Notes under the pieces: generated by a model
What the model saw: only the letters and a program-made list of their open reading frames with translations
The model's database searches: none
Told to the model about the DNA's origin: nothing
Part shown: positions 38,218-48,523 of the stretch, in pieces
Layout: every line of letters starts with the position of its first letter
Numbering within the stretch: position 1 is the first letter of the stretch
Source of the DNA: Streptococcus sp. HPH0090
Lineage (GTDB): Bacteria > Bacillota > Bacilli > Lactobacillales > Streptococcaceae
Direction: 5' to 3'
Length of the DNA: 64,000 bases
Assembly: GCF_000411475.1 (NCBI RefSeq)
Contig: NZ_KE150464.1
Span: forward strand, 496,001 to 560,000
Made by a program: the position numbers and the translations under genes

Positions 38218-39441
38218 ATGAAATACCCTACACTACTAGAACGCTTCTTGACATACGTCAAAGTCAATACTCGTTCTGACGAAAACTCAACGACAACACC
38301 TAGTACTCAAAGCCAAGTAGACTTCGCAACCAATGTTCTCATCTCAGAGATGAAACGTGTCGGTTTGCAAAATGTTTACTATCTATCAAACGGTTTCGCT
38401 ATCGGTACTCTTCCAGCTAACGATCCTAGTTTGACTCGTAAGATTGGTTTTATCTCCCACATGGATACAGCTGATTTTAATGCTGAAGGCGTTAACCCGC
38501 AAATTATTGAAAATTATGATGGCGGCGTTATCGAGCTTGGGAACTCTGGTTTCAAACTAGATCCAGCGGATTTCAAGAGCTTAGAGAAATATCCTAGTCA
38601 AACCTTGATTACTACTGATGGTACTACACTTCTCGGTGCCGATGACAAATCTGGTATCGCTGAAATCATGACAGCTATTGAGTACTTGAACGCTCATCCT
38701 GAAATTAAGCACTGCGAAATTCGTGTCGGCTTTGGACCTGATGAAGAGATTGGTGTTGGTGCCAATAAATTTGATGCAGAGGACTTCAATGTTGACTTTG
38801 CTTATACAGTCGACGGCGGACCTCTTGGAGAATTGCAGTATGAAACCTTCTCTGCGGCAGGTGCCGAACTTCACTTCCAAGGTCGAAATGTTCATCCAGG
38901 AACGGCTAAAGGACAAATGGTTAACGCCCTTCAGTTGGCAATTGACTTCCATAACCAACTTCCAGCTGGTGACCGACCTGAATTGACTGATGGTTACCAA
39001 GGTTTCTACCATCTCATGGATATAACTGGTAGTGTTGAGGAAGCGCGTGCTAGCTATATCATTCGTGACTTTGAAAAAGACAGCTTCGAAGCACGCAAAA
39101 CCGCTATGCAAGCTATTGCTGATAAGATGAACCAAGAACTTGGAAGCGATCGTGTTTCCTTAACTCTTACTGACCAATACTACAATATGAAAGAAGTCAT
39201 AGAAAAAGATATGACGCCAGTAACAATCGCTAAATCAGTAATGGAAAGTCTTGATATCACACCTATCATCGAACCTATCCGTGGTGGAACAGATGGGTCT
39301 AAGATTTCCTTCATGGGAATTCCTACTCCTAATATCTTTGCTGGTGGTGAAAATATGCACGGTCGTTTTGAATATGTCAGCCTTCAAACCATGGAGCGTG
39401 CAGTTGATACAATCATTGGAATCGTATCTTACAAAGACTAA
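38218..39441 (+). CDS. pepT: Peptidase T (tripeptidase)
   Basis: 407 aa from the second ATG (38218), which is better spaced from AGGAG than the first at 38215. M20 family with metal ligands in [33 protein letters not shown] and [12 protein letters not shown]. Removes N-terminal residues from tripeptides in the cytoplasm. Follows mnmE by about 20 bases, probably co-transcribed. Confidence 0.96.
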   Translation: MKYPTLLERFLTYVKVNTRSDENSTTTPSTQSQVDFATNVLISEMKRVGLQNVYYLSNGFAIGTLPANDPSLTRKIGFISHMDTADFNAEGVNPQIIENYDGGVIELGNSGFKLDPADFKSLEKYPSQTLITTDGTTLLGADDKSGIAEIMTAIEYLNAHPEIKHCEIRVGFGPDEEIGVGANKFDAEDFNVDFAYTVDGGPLGELQYETFSAAGAELHFQGRNVHPGTAKGQMVNALQLAIDFHNQLPAGDRPELTDGYQGFYHLMDITGSVEEARASYIIRDFEKDSFEARKTAMQAIADKMNQELGSDRVSLTLTDQYYNMKEVIEKDMTPVTIAKSVMESLDITPIIEPIRGGTDGSKISFMGIPTPNIFAGGENMHGRFEYVSLQTMERAVDTIIGIVSYKD

Positions 39442-39471
39442 AAAAGAAGTAGCAAAGCTACTTCTTTTTTA
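39442..39471 (+). terminator. Bidirectional terminator between pepT and pht
   Basis: AAAAAAGAAGTAGC and GCTACTTCTTTTTT form a 14-bp hairpin with a three-base loop between two convergent genes. Confidence 0.9.
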
Positions 39472-42400
39472 GTTGACTTCTTTCTCACTTGTTTCTGGAG
39501 AACTAGTTGTTGGATTGCTTGATTCAGCCTGTTTGTCGCTTGCTTGTTTGGTAGTTGTTTCAGAACTTGCTTCACTCGGCTTAGCTTTGGATTGAAGTTC
39601 TTGGTTTAATGAGACAATTTCTTGCGCAAGTGCTAGAAGAGCTTGCTTGTCTTTGCTTGCTCCACTTAGTTTATCAAACAAGGCATCCACTTTTTCAAAG
39701 TCCGCATCGGAACCATTATTCATTTCCAAATAATTATGTAGGGCAAGGACTCCGTTATATAATTTTTGATAGAGGACTAAAACCTCTGGATCTTGATTAG
39801 CATTCTCACGTTCAGTCTGAATGGTTTGCGAAATACGTTTTATAAGATCTTGGACTTGTATGTTTAGTTCATCAAGGTCTGCGTCATCTTTATCTAGAGC
39901 AGCTTTCAGGTTTTTCACCTCGTCAGCGAGTGAAGCTTTTACGCCTTCTTCTTTGACTTGAGCCACTAATTCATCAGCTTTCGTTAAGAGTCCTTCTACT
40001 TGAGCTTTTCGAACATGATTGCTTTGTTCCTCAGGCTTAATATCATCATACAAACCTTTCAAAAACTCATAGACTGCTGTTTTAGCACTATGACCATCCA
40101 CTTTTTCTGTATCTAAAATCGTTTCAGAAGGCTTACTTGTAACAGGTTCATTCTTCAGAGCTTCTTCAACTTCCAGTTTTGTTTGATAGATTTCTGGGAA
40201 TAATTTGTTCAAGTCAGTCGCCTTAAGGAAGGATTGTGATTGATAAAGTGTCCAAGTTAAGTTAGCAACTTTATGTCTAAGAGTGTCATTTAAGCGACCA
40301 TCAGATAGATGTTGGTAGAAATACTTGATGTATTCGACTGTCGTAACACCAGTACGGTCATTAAAATCTTGCAAGGCTTGTAACTTAGCTTCAACTGCAT
40401 CTAAACCAGCCTCATCTTGAGCCAATTTATTTTCTTGGAGCTGAGTCAAGAGATCCTTCTTAGGAAGTCCATAAGCATCCGTATCCAAGGTATTAATCTT
40501 ATCTACTAAAGCTTGATATTTCTTGTCTAAAGGACTGATTTCTGTTGGTTTTACGCTAGCATCAACATGGATATACTGCTTGTCAAAGAGATCTAATGCG
40601 GCTAGATACCCAGCTGTAGAGTTGGTTGAGAGCTTCTTCATATTTTCAGAGAATTGTCCCAAAGCAAGCTCAATCTGTCTCTGTAGTATTGGTTTATCCT
40701 TGTAAACTTCACGACTTTCTGCTAGAAGCTGGTCAACCTTATTTTGAACAGTCGCTTCATCAAAGGCTCCTGGTTGATAGTTGGATTGCAAGGCAGGAAT
40801 CTTATGTTTCAAAGCAACTTCATAACCTTTAGTCTGAACTTTGATGTAGTGATTATGGTCACCGTGAGGTATGACGAAGCTACCATTTTCAACCTGTAAG
40901 CTATATGGAGAGACACCGTCACGAAGTGCGGTTGTATAAAGTTCGTTTAGAAAATCAAGTTCTGCATCACCTGTTTGAAGCGGAATACGAACGTGTTCCT
41001 TACGAACAGCGTAAGGGTGAATGTGAGTTGGGTCATAAGCCTGGTCTGGATTACCAAATACAAAGAATCCATTTGAAATTCTGATAGCTTCAAGCGGAAC
41101 TCCGTATGTCTTAGAGATATATGCTGTCTTTTCTTTATCGCTAGCATCTCGAGAGAAACTTTCTACAGTCTTGGCAAGAGGTTTAACAGGTTCTGCCTGA
41201 TGGTGACCATGCAAATGATCCTGCGCAGCCTTTATCTGCTCTTTCGACAAATCTTTCTTAAAGAAATAATGTGCATGGTCTCCATGTGAAACTACGAAAC
41301 CTTGGTCGTCCTCACTAATTACTCGATCAATAGCAAAGCCATGATCGTGGTCTTCACCGTGTCGATGATTAGCATGATCGTGGTCATGGTCTTCTTCGTG
41401 TTGATGATCAACATCTTCGTGGCCATGGTCATGGTTATGATCTTCGTTTGGTTTACTTGGAATTTCTACAGGATTTGATGGTGTTACTAGACCTGAAAGT
41501 GGTATCAAGCGTGCAATCTTTTGCTCCAAAGCAGATAAACTACTATAAGGGATGAAATGGTAATGATTTCCATGAGGGATAGCAACTCCATTAGGCGTAC
41601 GACTGGTAATTTTAGCCGGGTCAAATACCAAACCATCAGATTCTTTATAGCGTTGACTAACTGGTAAAGCGTAAAGCTGTTCTAGAAGTTTTTGAAGATT
41701 ATTTTCTTCTTGTACTGGATTGCTTGTAGCTGGTTTCTCTACTTGATGACTTGGTTCAACACTTGGAATCGGTTTGTAGTCTGTTAGACTTTGTTGACTT
41801 CCTTTTCCAGCAAGGTAAGCTTGAGCAGCAGCTAGTTCAGTTGAGGATAAGGCACTCTTAGGAACGTAATGATAATGGCCACCATGAGGAACGATAAACG
41901 CATCACCCGTATCTTCTATAATATCAGCAGGATTAAAGACATACCCATCATCAGTGGTATAACGACCTTGTGCTCTGGCAGCAAAAACTTCATTACTTGT
42001 ACTGCTACTATCTGATGTGTGTTCTTGTTTTTGTTTCTCGATTTGGTCTTTGGTACGAATATTATCTGCGTGACTAGCATCCTTCAGATAGACATAATAT
42101 TTGCCATCCACCTTGATGATATAGCCACCTTTAATCTCATTGACAATATCTCCATCACTTAGTTTATAGTTTGGATCCTTCATGACCAATTCTTCACTAA
42201 AGATGGCATCAAAAGGCACCTTACCATTGTAGAAATGGAAATGGTCACCGTGGGAAGTCACATAGCCTTGATCTGTAATCTTAGTAACAATCTGTTCAGC
42301 TTCTATTCCTTCTTTTTGGTTAACTTGATCAGGTGTCAGATTTTCATTCTTTTTTGCATCAGACTCTTTCCCATCAACATAGGATACACGGTTATTTTCT

Positions 42401-42498
42401 TTGTTCTCAGGCGCTTGGTGTTGATTTAAAGCGTAAGCGCAGACACTTAAGGCAAGGACCACTGCAGATCCTGCTAGATATTTTTTATTAATTTTCAT
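39469..42498 (-). CDS. Pneumococcal histidine triad protein (PhtE-like)
   Basis: 1009 aa, surface-exposed. N-terminal signal MKINKKYLAGSAVVLALSVC. Five HxxHxH zinc-binding triads are visible (HGDHFH, HGGHYH, HGNHYH, HGDHAH, HGDHNH), plus a histidine/aspartate-rich stretch near residue 355-385 (NEDHNHDHGHEDVDHQHEED). The C-terminal third is helical and ends in a Ser/Thr-rich tail. Length is closest to PhtE. Pht proteins store and hand zinc to AdcAII. It follows adcAII by seven bases, so the two are one operon under AdcR. Confidence 0.92.
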   Translation of the reverse strand: MKINKKYLAGSAVVLALSVCAYALNQHQAPENKENNRVSYVDGKESDAKKNENLTPDQVNQKEGIEAEQIVTKITDQGYVTSHGDHFHFYNGKVPFDAIFSEELVMKDPNYKLSDGDIVNEIKGGYIIKVDGKYYVYLKDASHADNIRTKDQIEKQKQEHTSDSSSTSNEVFAARAQGRYTTDDGYVFNPADIIEDTGDAFIVPHGGHYHYVPKSALSSTELAAAQAYLAGKGSQQSLTDYKPIPSVEPSHQVEKPATSNPVQEENNLQKLLEQLYALPVSQRYKESDGLVFDPAKITSRTPNGVAIPHGNHYHFIPYSSLSALEQKIARLIPLSGLVTPSNPVEIPSKPNEDHNHDHGHEDVDHQHEEDHDHDHANHRHGEDHDHGFAIDRVISEDDQGFVVSHGDHAHYFFKKDLSKEQIKAAQDHLHGHHQAEPVKPLAKTVESFSRDASDKEKTAYISKTYGVPLEAIRISNGFFVFGNPDQAYDPTHIHPYAVRKEHVRIPLQTGDAELDFLNELYTTALRDGVSPYSLQVENGSFVIPHGDHNHYIKVQTKGYEVALKHKIPALQSNYQPGAFDEATVQNKVDQLLAESREVYKDKPILQRQIELALGQFSENMKKLSTNSTAGYLAALDLFDKQYIHVDASVKPTEISPLDKKYQALVDKINTLDTDAYGLPKKDLLTQLQENKLAQDEAGLDAVEAKLQALQDFNDRTGVTTVEYIKYFYQHLSDGRLNDTLRHKVANLTWTLYQSQSFLKATDLNKLFPEIYQTKLEVEEALKNEPVTSKPSETILDTEKVDGHSAKTAVYEFLKGLYDDIKPEEQSNHVRKAQVEGLLTKADELVAQVKEEGVKASLADEVKNLKAALDKDDADLDELNIQVQDLIKRISQTIQTERENANQDPEVLVLYQKLYNGVLALHNYLEMNNGSDADFEKVDALFDKLSGASKDKQALLALAQEIVSLNQELQSKAKPSEASSETTTKQASDKQAESSNPTTSSPETSEKEVN

Positions 42499-42505
42499 AA
42501 ACTCC

Positions 42506-43435
42506 TCATTTCAATTCTTCAGCTAAAATAGCTATATTGTCTTCTAAATTTTCCAAGTAGGACTTATCATTTTGTGGATCGGCCTCTAAAGGATTGAGTG
42601 TTTTAAGAGTCACACCTGTTGATTTGACAAGTGTATCAGCAACTTTAGACGAAGCATTACTCTCTGTAAAGATAGTTTTGACCTTATAATTTTTTACAAA
42701 TTCTTGAATTTCGGTTAACTGTCTCGGGCTTGGTTCTTGGTCTGGTGAAATACCAGCTATTCCAAGTTGATTTAATCCAAAGCGTTTAGCTAAATATGAA
42801 AAAGCTGTATGTTGAGTTACAAAATTTCTTTGATTGACTTTTTCAAAAATGGGTTGGTATTTCTTGGTCAAATCATGAGCTTTGGCACTAAAATTTTGTG
42901 CGTTTTTCTGATAAGTATCCTTGTTAGCGCTGTCTAGTTCGGATAACTTATCAGCGATAATCTGAGCTTCTTCAGCAACCTTTTCAGGATCAAGCCAAGT
43001 ATGAGGATCATACAAGGTCTTCTCATCAATCCCATCTCCTGCCTGCATATCTTCTAAACCAGGTACGCGCTCTAAAGTCATACCTTCTGATGCTTCTAAA
43101 ACCTTCACCTTAGATTTTTGCAGACTTGGGTCTAAACTTCCTGCCCATGACTCCAAGGTATGGGAATGATAGACGAAAACATCAGCATCATAGATTGCTG
43201 CAATATCATTTGCAGATGGTTCATAGGAATGAATACCTGAACTCGACTGAATCATCCGAACATCATTTAAATCGCCAGAAATTTCTTTAACCATGGCATA
43301 GACAGGGTAAAAACTAGTCACAATCTTCATCCCCTTAGCTTCACTACTACTATCTTGACTAGATTTTTGTCCACAAGCTCCTAAGAAAAAAACAAACAAG
43401 GCAATTACAAGCCACAGGACACTTCTTTTTTTCAT
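42506..43435 (-). CDS. adcAII: Zinc-binding lipoprotein AdcAII (Lmb family)
   Basis: 309 aa from the ATG at 43435, with AGGAG upstream. Lipobox LGAC gives Cys anchoring (WLVIALFVFFLGACGQKSSQ). Zinc ligands lie in SGIHSYEPS, HSHTLESW, DPHTWLDP and the C-terminal FTESNASSKV. Cluster A-I solute-binding protein that feeds zinc to AdcCB, and laminin-binding in some streptococci. The promoter carries AdcR-like boxes. Confidence 0.95.
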   Translation of the reverse strand: MKKRSVLWLVIALFVFFLGACGQKSSQDSSSEAKGMKIVTSFYPVYAMVKEISGDLNDVRMIQSSSGIHSYEPSANDIAAIYDADVFVYHSHTLESWAGSLDPSLQKSKVKVLEASEGMTLERVPGLEDMQAGDGIDEKTLYDPHTWLDPEKVAEEAQIIADKLSELDSANKDTYQKNAQNFSAKAHDLTKKYQPIFEKVNQRNFVTQHTAFSYLAKRFGLNQLGIAGISPDQEPSPRQLTEIQEFVKNYKVKTIFTESNASSKVADTLVKSTGVTLKTLNPLEADPQNDKSYLENLEDNIAILAEELK

Positions 43436-43444
43436 CACAACTCC

Positions 43445-43509
43445 TTAACTAGTGTTTAACCATTTAATTAACTAGTAAACATTCTACACCTTAAAATTTA
43501 AAATGTCAA
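43445..43509 (-). promoter_or_regulatory. adcAII promoter with AdcR-type operators
   Basis: TTGACA (43509-43504), 17 bases and TAGAAT (43486-43481) on the minus strand. Two AdcR-like boxes follow: TTAACTAGTAAA at 43468-43479 (one mismatch to TTAACYRGTTAA), over the predicted start, and TTAACTAGTGTT at 43445-43456. Zinc-loaded AdcR would repress. Confidence 0.75.
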
Positions 43510-43649
43510 TATTTTTTTGCATTTTCATGAAAAAAGTAAGAACTAGATTTCTTTCTCTGTTCTCACTGCTTATTTTTAACATTTGACTTTTAATCGTTTT
43601 AGAACTCCTTGATTCATTTTTTAAGTCAGCAAATTTCAGTTTTTTAATA

Positions 43650-43693
43650 AAGAAAAGGACATTATTCAATCAAAAATCGAACAATATCCTTTC
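43650..43693 (-). terminator. Terminator after the 837-aa pht gene
   Basis: AAAGGATATTGTTC and GAATAATGTCCTTT pair with a nine-base loop and one mismatch, followed by T-rich sequence on the minus strand. Confidence 0.65.
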
Positions 43694-43720
43694 GAATAAA
43701 TTATAACTAATAAAAATCTT

Positions 43721-46234
43721 TTAAGGTTTTATTTGTTTTAGTGTCTTAATGTCATACATCACTAAATCACCGTTTTTATTGTAAAACTGAACCCCATCTG
43801 GTTGAAAGATTAGAAACTTAGGATCAATTTGGGCAATTTTCGCTAACTTTTCTATATGTTCATTTAAAGTTACTTTATCTAACCCATAGTCTGGTAAATC
43901 ATCGTCATTTTCTTCTTTGGAATTCTCTTTATTTTCTGAAGAAATTTCGTTGGTTGTACCAGTCTCATTCTCCCCGATATTTTTCTTCGGTTGCTCTTCA
44001 GTTTTATCTACAGCAGTATTATTCTTATCACTATTTTCAGTATTGTTTGAATCAGGTTTTAATTCTTTATTAGGATGTGTAGACGTTTCAGTTTTGGATT
44101 CTTTTTCTTTCATTCTTTTGGCAATTAAGTCTTGCGCTTGTTTCCATTCTACTTCTGATAAGTCGGATTTAGTGATACTTCTCAATGAACCACCTCCAGC
44201 TCTTGGAATACTAAATGATTTGTCTTCCCATACAAAGGTTTCTTTTGCCAATACATCTTTCGGATCAAAAATATAACCATCTGGAGTTGCAAATCGACCT
44301 TCTGCAAGAGCTTTCTGAACTTCTTCAGCAGAATGGATAATTTGCCAATTCTGCATTCCAGCGCGTTTTTCAAGAGGAGTCACATTAGCAATAACGGAAC
44401 CTGAGTCCTCATGACCCGGCTTAGACCAAACTTCAGGACGAACCTCAGGGTGTTGCATGACATATTTAATAGTCGCAATTTGATGAGGCTCTAACCATGA
44501 GTAAGGCACAACGTGAATATGATCAATGTGTGGAATAATGAATGAACTTCCAGTATCATAGGTAGTATTTGCTGCATGCAACGGCAAACTTGAGACATCT
44601 ACAGCTAATCTCGGTTTAATTCCTGTGTCAACTATATCATAACGATAATGATCTCGATCCTTAAGCATTAGTTCTTGTTCAGAAAAAGCAATTTGAGTAA
44701 GATCAAGTTCGTCTCGAGAATAGAAATATTCTTTTCCGTTTTCTTTAATAACATAACCAACTTTACCATCTTTGGTAACTTTACTAGTCACTTTTTTTGA
44801 ATCAAATTTTGGTTTTTCTTCTTTATTCATCTTCTCTGAAGGAATAACACTATCATTAGCTTGACCTTTTTCCTTCATCCACTTGCTAACTTCGTCTAAT
44901 TCAAATTGTTCTAACTCTCCAAATCCCACATAATGGAAATGATTTCCATGTCTCGCTATAATACCTGATTTATCAACTGAATAGATAGAATCTTTACTGA
45001 ACACATATCCATCACTAGTATCGTATGGTTTGCCATCCAGACCCTTACCATAAGCTTTAATTGAATTTCCTAAAAATGTATGCTCAACAGTACTGTTTGT
45101 TGGCTTTTGGGTATTTACTGGCTTGTTTTTTCCATTATTTTGTCCTTTTTCTGAAATCATTCTCGCAATCTTCTGCTCTAAATCAGACATTTGAGAATAA
45201 GGGATAAAATGATAGTGATCCCCATGAGGAACTGCTACTCCATTTGCTGTTCTTTTTGTGATTTGAGCTGGATCAAAGATCAAACCATCTGATTCCACAT
45301 GACGTTGACTGAGCGGTAAGGCATAAAGTTGTTTCAAGAGACTAGATACGTCTTCACTTTGACTTGCTTGATAACTATTATCCACTTGTGGGCTAACAGT
45401 TGGAGCCCATCTTCTAATATTTGACTCAACATTACTATGATTTGTTTGTCCATATGAACTACTATTCGATGCCTCTGATGAACTGCTAGAAGAATTTGTT
45501 AACGGTCGATACCCAACTGAGCTTGTTTGACCACCTTTTTCAGCTAAAAAGGCCTGGGCAGCGGCCAGTTCACTAGCCGATAAGTCACTCTTTGGAATAT
45601 AGTGGAAATGATTGCCATGGGGAACGATGTATGCATCACCCGTATCCTCGATAATATCGCTTGCATTAAAAACATAGCCATCATCCGTCGTATAACGTCC
45701 CTGAGCCCTTGCTAGAGTGACTTCGTTGCTAACCTTTGATCCACCATCATGCCCATGTTCTTGCTTCTGACGATTGATTTCTTCCTTACTACGAATATTT
45801 TCTGTATGGGAAGCATCCTTGAGGTATACATAATAGCGACCATCAACCTTAATGACATAACCACCCTTAACTTCGCTGACAATATCCTCATTTCGAAGTT
45901 GATAGTTCGAATCCTTCATCAAGAGTTCTTCACTAATAATAGCATCATAAGGAACCTTGCCATTAAAGTAGTGATAATGATCTCCATGTGAAGTTACATA
46001 ACCTTGATCGGTAATCTTAACGACAATCTGTTCTGCATTAATACCTTCTCGTTGACTAACCTCATCTGGCGTCAAATTTTCAGTCTTACTATTAGCCTGA
46101 TTCCCTTCTACATAAGCCACACGATTAGACTCTTTACTGGTCTGCCTTGTCTGATAACGACCCAATTCATAACTTGAAAGACTTAATGTTAAAAGAGCTA
46201 CAGAACCAAGAACATATTTTTTATTAATTTTCAT
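43721..46234 (-). CDS. Pneumococcal histidine triad protein (PhtD/PhtA-like)
   Basis: 837 aa. Signal MKINKKYVLGSVALLTLSLS, then five histidine triads (HGDHYH, HGNHFH, HGDHYH, HGNHFH, HIDHIH). The first 250 residues closely match the other Pht at 39469, including TPDEV.QREGI.AEQI and VTSHGDH. The C-terminal part has an asparagine/glutamate-rich low-complexity stretch near 700-790 and ends in a short globular tail (IDPKFLIFQPDGVQFYNKNG). Surface zinc-binding protein. Its own promoter region carries two AdcR boxes. Confidence 0.92.
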   Translation of the reverse strand: MKINKKYVLGSVALLTLSLSSYELGRYQTRQTSKESNRVAYVEGNQANSKTENLTPDEVSQREGINAEQIVVKITDQGYVTSHGDHYHYFNGKVPYDAIISEELLMKDSNYQLRNEDIVSEVKGGYVIKVDGRYYVYLKDASHTENIRSKEEINRQKQEHGHDGGSKVSNEVTLARAQGRYTTDDGYVFNASDIIEDTGDAYIVPHGNHFHYIPKSDLSASELAAAQAFLAEKGGQTSSVGYRPLTNSSSSSSEASNSSSYGQTNHSNVESNIRRWAPTVSPQVDNSYQASQSEDVSSLLKQLYALPLSQRHVESDGLIFDPAQITKRTANGVAVPHGDHYHFIPYSQMSDLEQKIARMISEKGQNNGKNKPVNTQKPTNSTVEHTFLGNSIKAYGKGLDGKPYDTSDGYVFSKDSIYSVDKSGIIARHGNHFHYVGFGELEQFELDEVSKWMKEKGQANDSVIPSEKMNKEEKPKFDSKKVTSKVTKDGKVGYVIKENGKEYFYSRDELDLTQIAFSEQELMLKDRDHYRYDIVDTGIKPRLAVDVSSLPLHAANTTYDTGSSFIIPHIDHIHVVPYSWLEPHQIATIKYVMQHPEVRPEVWSKPGHEDSGSVIANVTPLEKRAGMQNWQIIHSAEEVQKALAEGRFATPDGYIFDPKDVLAKETFVWEDKSFSIPRAGGGSLRSITKSDLSEVEWKQAQDLIAKRMKEKESKTETSTHPNKELKPDSNNTENSDKNNTAVDKTEEQPKKNIGENETGTTNEISSENKENSKEENDDDLPDYGLDKVTLNEHIEKLAKIAQIDPKFLIFQPDGVQFYNKNGDLVMYDIKTLKQIKP

Positions 46235-46297
46235 CTAAACACACTTTCTATTTTCTTATTAAACGGAAGATATCGAATTGCTAAAACTTCTTTTTTC

Positions 46298-46309
46298 TTA
46301 ACTGGTTAA
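46298..46309 (-). promoter_or_regulatory. Perfect AdcR box upstream of pht
   Basis: TTAACTGGTTAA matches the AdcR consensus TTAACYRGTTAA exactly and lies about 65 bases before the pht start. Confidence 0.8.
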
Positions 46310-46418
46310 GTTTGTATATAGAATAATTTATAAAAATAAAGCAAAAAGTCTACTTCTATTTATGAGTTTCTAAAAATATTTAGCCAACTATATTTTACAT
46401 AGAAACTTAACTATTTAA

Positions 46419-46460
46419 TTAACTAGTAAACATTCTACTCCTTAAAATTTAAGATGTCAA
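46419..46460 (-). promoter_or_regulatory. Distal pht promoter with AdcR-like box, duplicate of the adcAII promoter
   Basis: TTGACA (46460-46455), 17 bases, TAGAAT (46437-46432), then TTAACTAGTAAA (46419-46430). The stretch 46413-46456 repeats 43463-43506 almost exactly, so this promoter was duplicated. It lies about 190 bases before the pht ATG. Confidence 0.7.
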
Positions 46461-46496
46461 GTTATAAATTCACTTTTTCCCAAAATTTTACTAATA

Positions 46497-46518
46497 GAAA
46501 AACACCGCTTTAACGGTG
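46497..46518 (-). terminator. Terminator after the 46523 gene
   Basis: CACCG and CGGTG pair around TTAAAG (46503-46518) with TTTTT following on the minus strand. Confidence 0.75.
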
Positions 46519-46522
46519 CTTC

Positions 46523-47482
46523 TTACAAACTACCAATATATATTTCTGGAAACTTTTTCGGAAGGAGTTGCCAAAATTCTTCTAATTGCTCTTCTACTCT
46601 ATTAGTGCTTCGAATAGTTAGGCTATACTTTTTAGAACTATCTTTTCTAGTATATACAAACTGATAAATTTTGCTAAAACGGCTATAACTTGTACGTACT
46701 AAATAGATTCTCCACACATCTCTAAGATCTAAAGTTTGGGTTCCTTTGCAATAAGTAATGAGGTGATTTTTATACAAAATAACTTTCAAGTCTTGATTGT
46801 AGAACTCGGCTAAAGTATCAACCAACTCAAGATTTCCTTTTAATTCAGGATACAGACGATAAAGCTCTTTGAATGAATCAATTGTTTTCTTTCGTATGAT
46901 AAAGGCTGCGGCTAAGGTCATTAATCCCATACCAGAGAAAATCACGATACCAAAAATATAGCTTAAACTATCCCTAGAATATTCACTAAGACTGAGATAG
47001 ATTCTTGTATTCATATTTCGTGCAACAACTGATTTAGCAGGAAGTATCGAACTAATAAACTCGTCAAGATTTATAATCTTGGTATTTTTCGAAGTATTGA
47101 TAAAATTGGTATTAGTGAGGGGTTCTAACTGAATACCTGTGAGAGTTCCAGGATTATCAGCAAGACTTTCTGCATTCTCAAGAAGCTTATTGATTGATTC
47201 ATCTTTCACTTTAGACTCAACTATTGCAAATTTCCCATCTCCTTCATTACTGTATTTCACAATGTAGACCACAGTTCCACCATCAACCTCACCGACTGGC
47301 TCAGGATAGATACCATAAACTTGCATGGTGACTTCTCTTCCAGTTTCAGTCGTATCTGCAAATCTCTCCGTAGGTTTCTTATGAATCTGACCTAAGAATC
47401 CAGATATAGTAGCGAGTGCGAAAAATACGAGTGAAATCAAAAGAACTGCGGTAAAGCCTTTATTTCTTTTTTCTTTAAACAT
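46523..47482 (-). CDS. Unknown two-TM membrane protein
   Basis: 319 aa. Membrane helices at about 10-30 (GFTAVLLISLVFFALATISG) and 176-200 (IFGIVIFSGMGLMTLAAAFI). The region between them (about 145 residues) is extracytoplasmic; the C-terminal 120 residues are cytoplasmic with YNQDLKVILYKNHLITYCKG and a PH-like beta pattern. No family assigned. Monocistronic, ending in a terminator. Confidence 0.7.
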   Translation of the reverse strand: MFKEKRNKGFTAVLLISLVFFALATISGFLGQIHKKPTERFADTTETGREVTMQVYGIYPEPVGEVDGGTVVYIVKYSNEGDGKFAIVESKVKDESINKLLENAESLADNPGTLTGIQLEPLTNTNFINTSKNTKIINLDEFISSILPAKSVVARNMNTRIYLSLSEYSRDSLSYIFGIVIFSGMGLMTLAAAFIIRKKTIDSFKELYRLYPELKGNLELVDTLAEFYNQDLKVILYKNHLITYCKGTQTLDLRDVWRIYLVRTSYSRFSKIYQFVYTRKDSSKKYSLTIRSTNRVEEQLEEFWQLLPKKFPEIYIGSL

Positions 47483-47570
47483 TAAAATCTCCTTTAGTCT
47501 CTTAATGAAATTATAACAGACTTTATTTCATATCTCATCTCTAATCCTAGTTATTCTTAGATTTTAACAA

Positions 47571-47599
47571 AATAAAAAGCTCGAATTTTCATTCGAACT
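47571..47599 (-). terminator. Terminator after ribF
   Basis: AGTTCGAAT and ATTCGAGCT pair (one wobble) around GAAA, followed by TTTTTATTTT on the minus strand. Confidence 0.8.
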
Positions 47600-47605
47600 T
47601 CATTT

Positions 47606-48517
47606 TTATTTTCTTGCAGCTTTTTCATCTTCTTCGAGTTGTTTGACCAGTTGTTCAACACTGTCAAATTTTACCATATCTCGGATACGATCTAACCAAT
47701 AGACGGTTACTGTTTCACCATAAATATCTTCATCAAAATCAAAGATATTGACTTCAAATCGCTCCTCTTCTCCATCGAAGGTAACATTCTTACCGACACT
47801 GGCCATTCCACGATAGAGTTTTCTCTTGATTTCGATATCAACAGTATAGACACCATCTGCCGGTATATAAGTACGATCCAAGAGCACGAGATTGGCAGTT
47901 GGATAGCCGATTGTTCGGCCACGAGCATTGCCGTGTACGACTATTCCTCTTGTAGGAAGTGGACTTCCAAGCAGCTGACCTGCTTCTTTCACATTCCCTT
48001 CAAGGATAGCTTGACGAATACGAGTAGAGCTAATCTTTCCTTTTTCATCTTCTACAGGAGGAACTACAACTACTTCTCCATCAAAGATTTCTTTTAAATC
48101 TTCTGCTGATTTTCTATCAGAACCTAAACTATAGTCAAATCCAACTACAATGGTATCTGCTTTAACTTCTTTGACAAAAGTATCTACAAACTCTTGAGCT
48201 GTCATATTAGCGATACGACTTGAGAAGTCCATTAAATAAAGATTTTCGACACCAGCACGTTTAAACTTACGTTCACGTTCTTCTGCATTCAGGATATGAA
48301 GTAAATTTTCTGGCGAATAAGGATTCAAGGTTAATTTTGGTGATTCATGAAATGTAATTAAAGCAACGCTTAATCTCTTCTTAGCAGCAATTTCACCAGC
48401 AATGCTAAATAATTTTTGATGTCCTAGATGAATACCATCAAAATATCCTAAAACAAGGACTGTTGGACCTGGTGTTGCAATGTCTTTTTCAGTTTTAATA
48501 GGTATTGTTACAATCAT
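47606..48517 (-). CDS. ribF: Bifunctional riboflavin kinase / FAD synthetase
   Basis: 303 aa from MIVTIPIKTEKDIATPGPTV at 48517. FAD synthetase domain: VLGYFDGIHLGHQKLF and the ISSTR motif (GKISSTRIRQAI). Riboflavin kinase domain: GRTIGYPTANLVL and DGVYTVDI. Makes FMN and FAD. The promoter -10 lies seven bases before this ATG and no ribosome site exists, so the mRNA is probably leaderless. Another ATG at 48523 is possible. Confidence 0.95.
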   Translation of the reverse strand: MIVTIPIKTEKDIATPGPTVLVLGYFDGIHLGHQKLFSIAGEIAAKKRLSVALITFHESPKLTLNPYSPENLLHILNAEERERKFKRAGVENLYLMDFSSRIANMTAQEFVDTFVKEVKADTIVVGFDYSLGSDRKSAEDLKEIFDGEVVVVPPVEDEKGKISSTRIRQAILEGNVKEAGQLLGSPLPTRGIVVHGNARGRTIGYPTANLVLLDRTYIPADGVYTVDIEIKRKLYRGMASVGKNVTFDGEEERFEVNIFDFDEDIYGETVTVYWLDRIRDMVKFDSVEQLVKQLEEDEKAARK

Positions 48518-48523
48518 AGTCAT

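Noticed and set aside
36783-39135. Minus-strand ORFs opposite mnmE and pepT
   Set aside because: They are antisense shadows of well-identified genes with no promoter or ribosome site.
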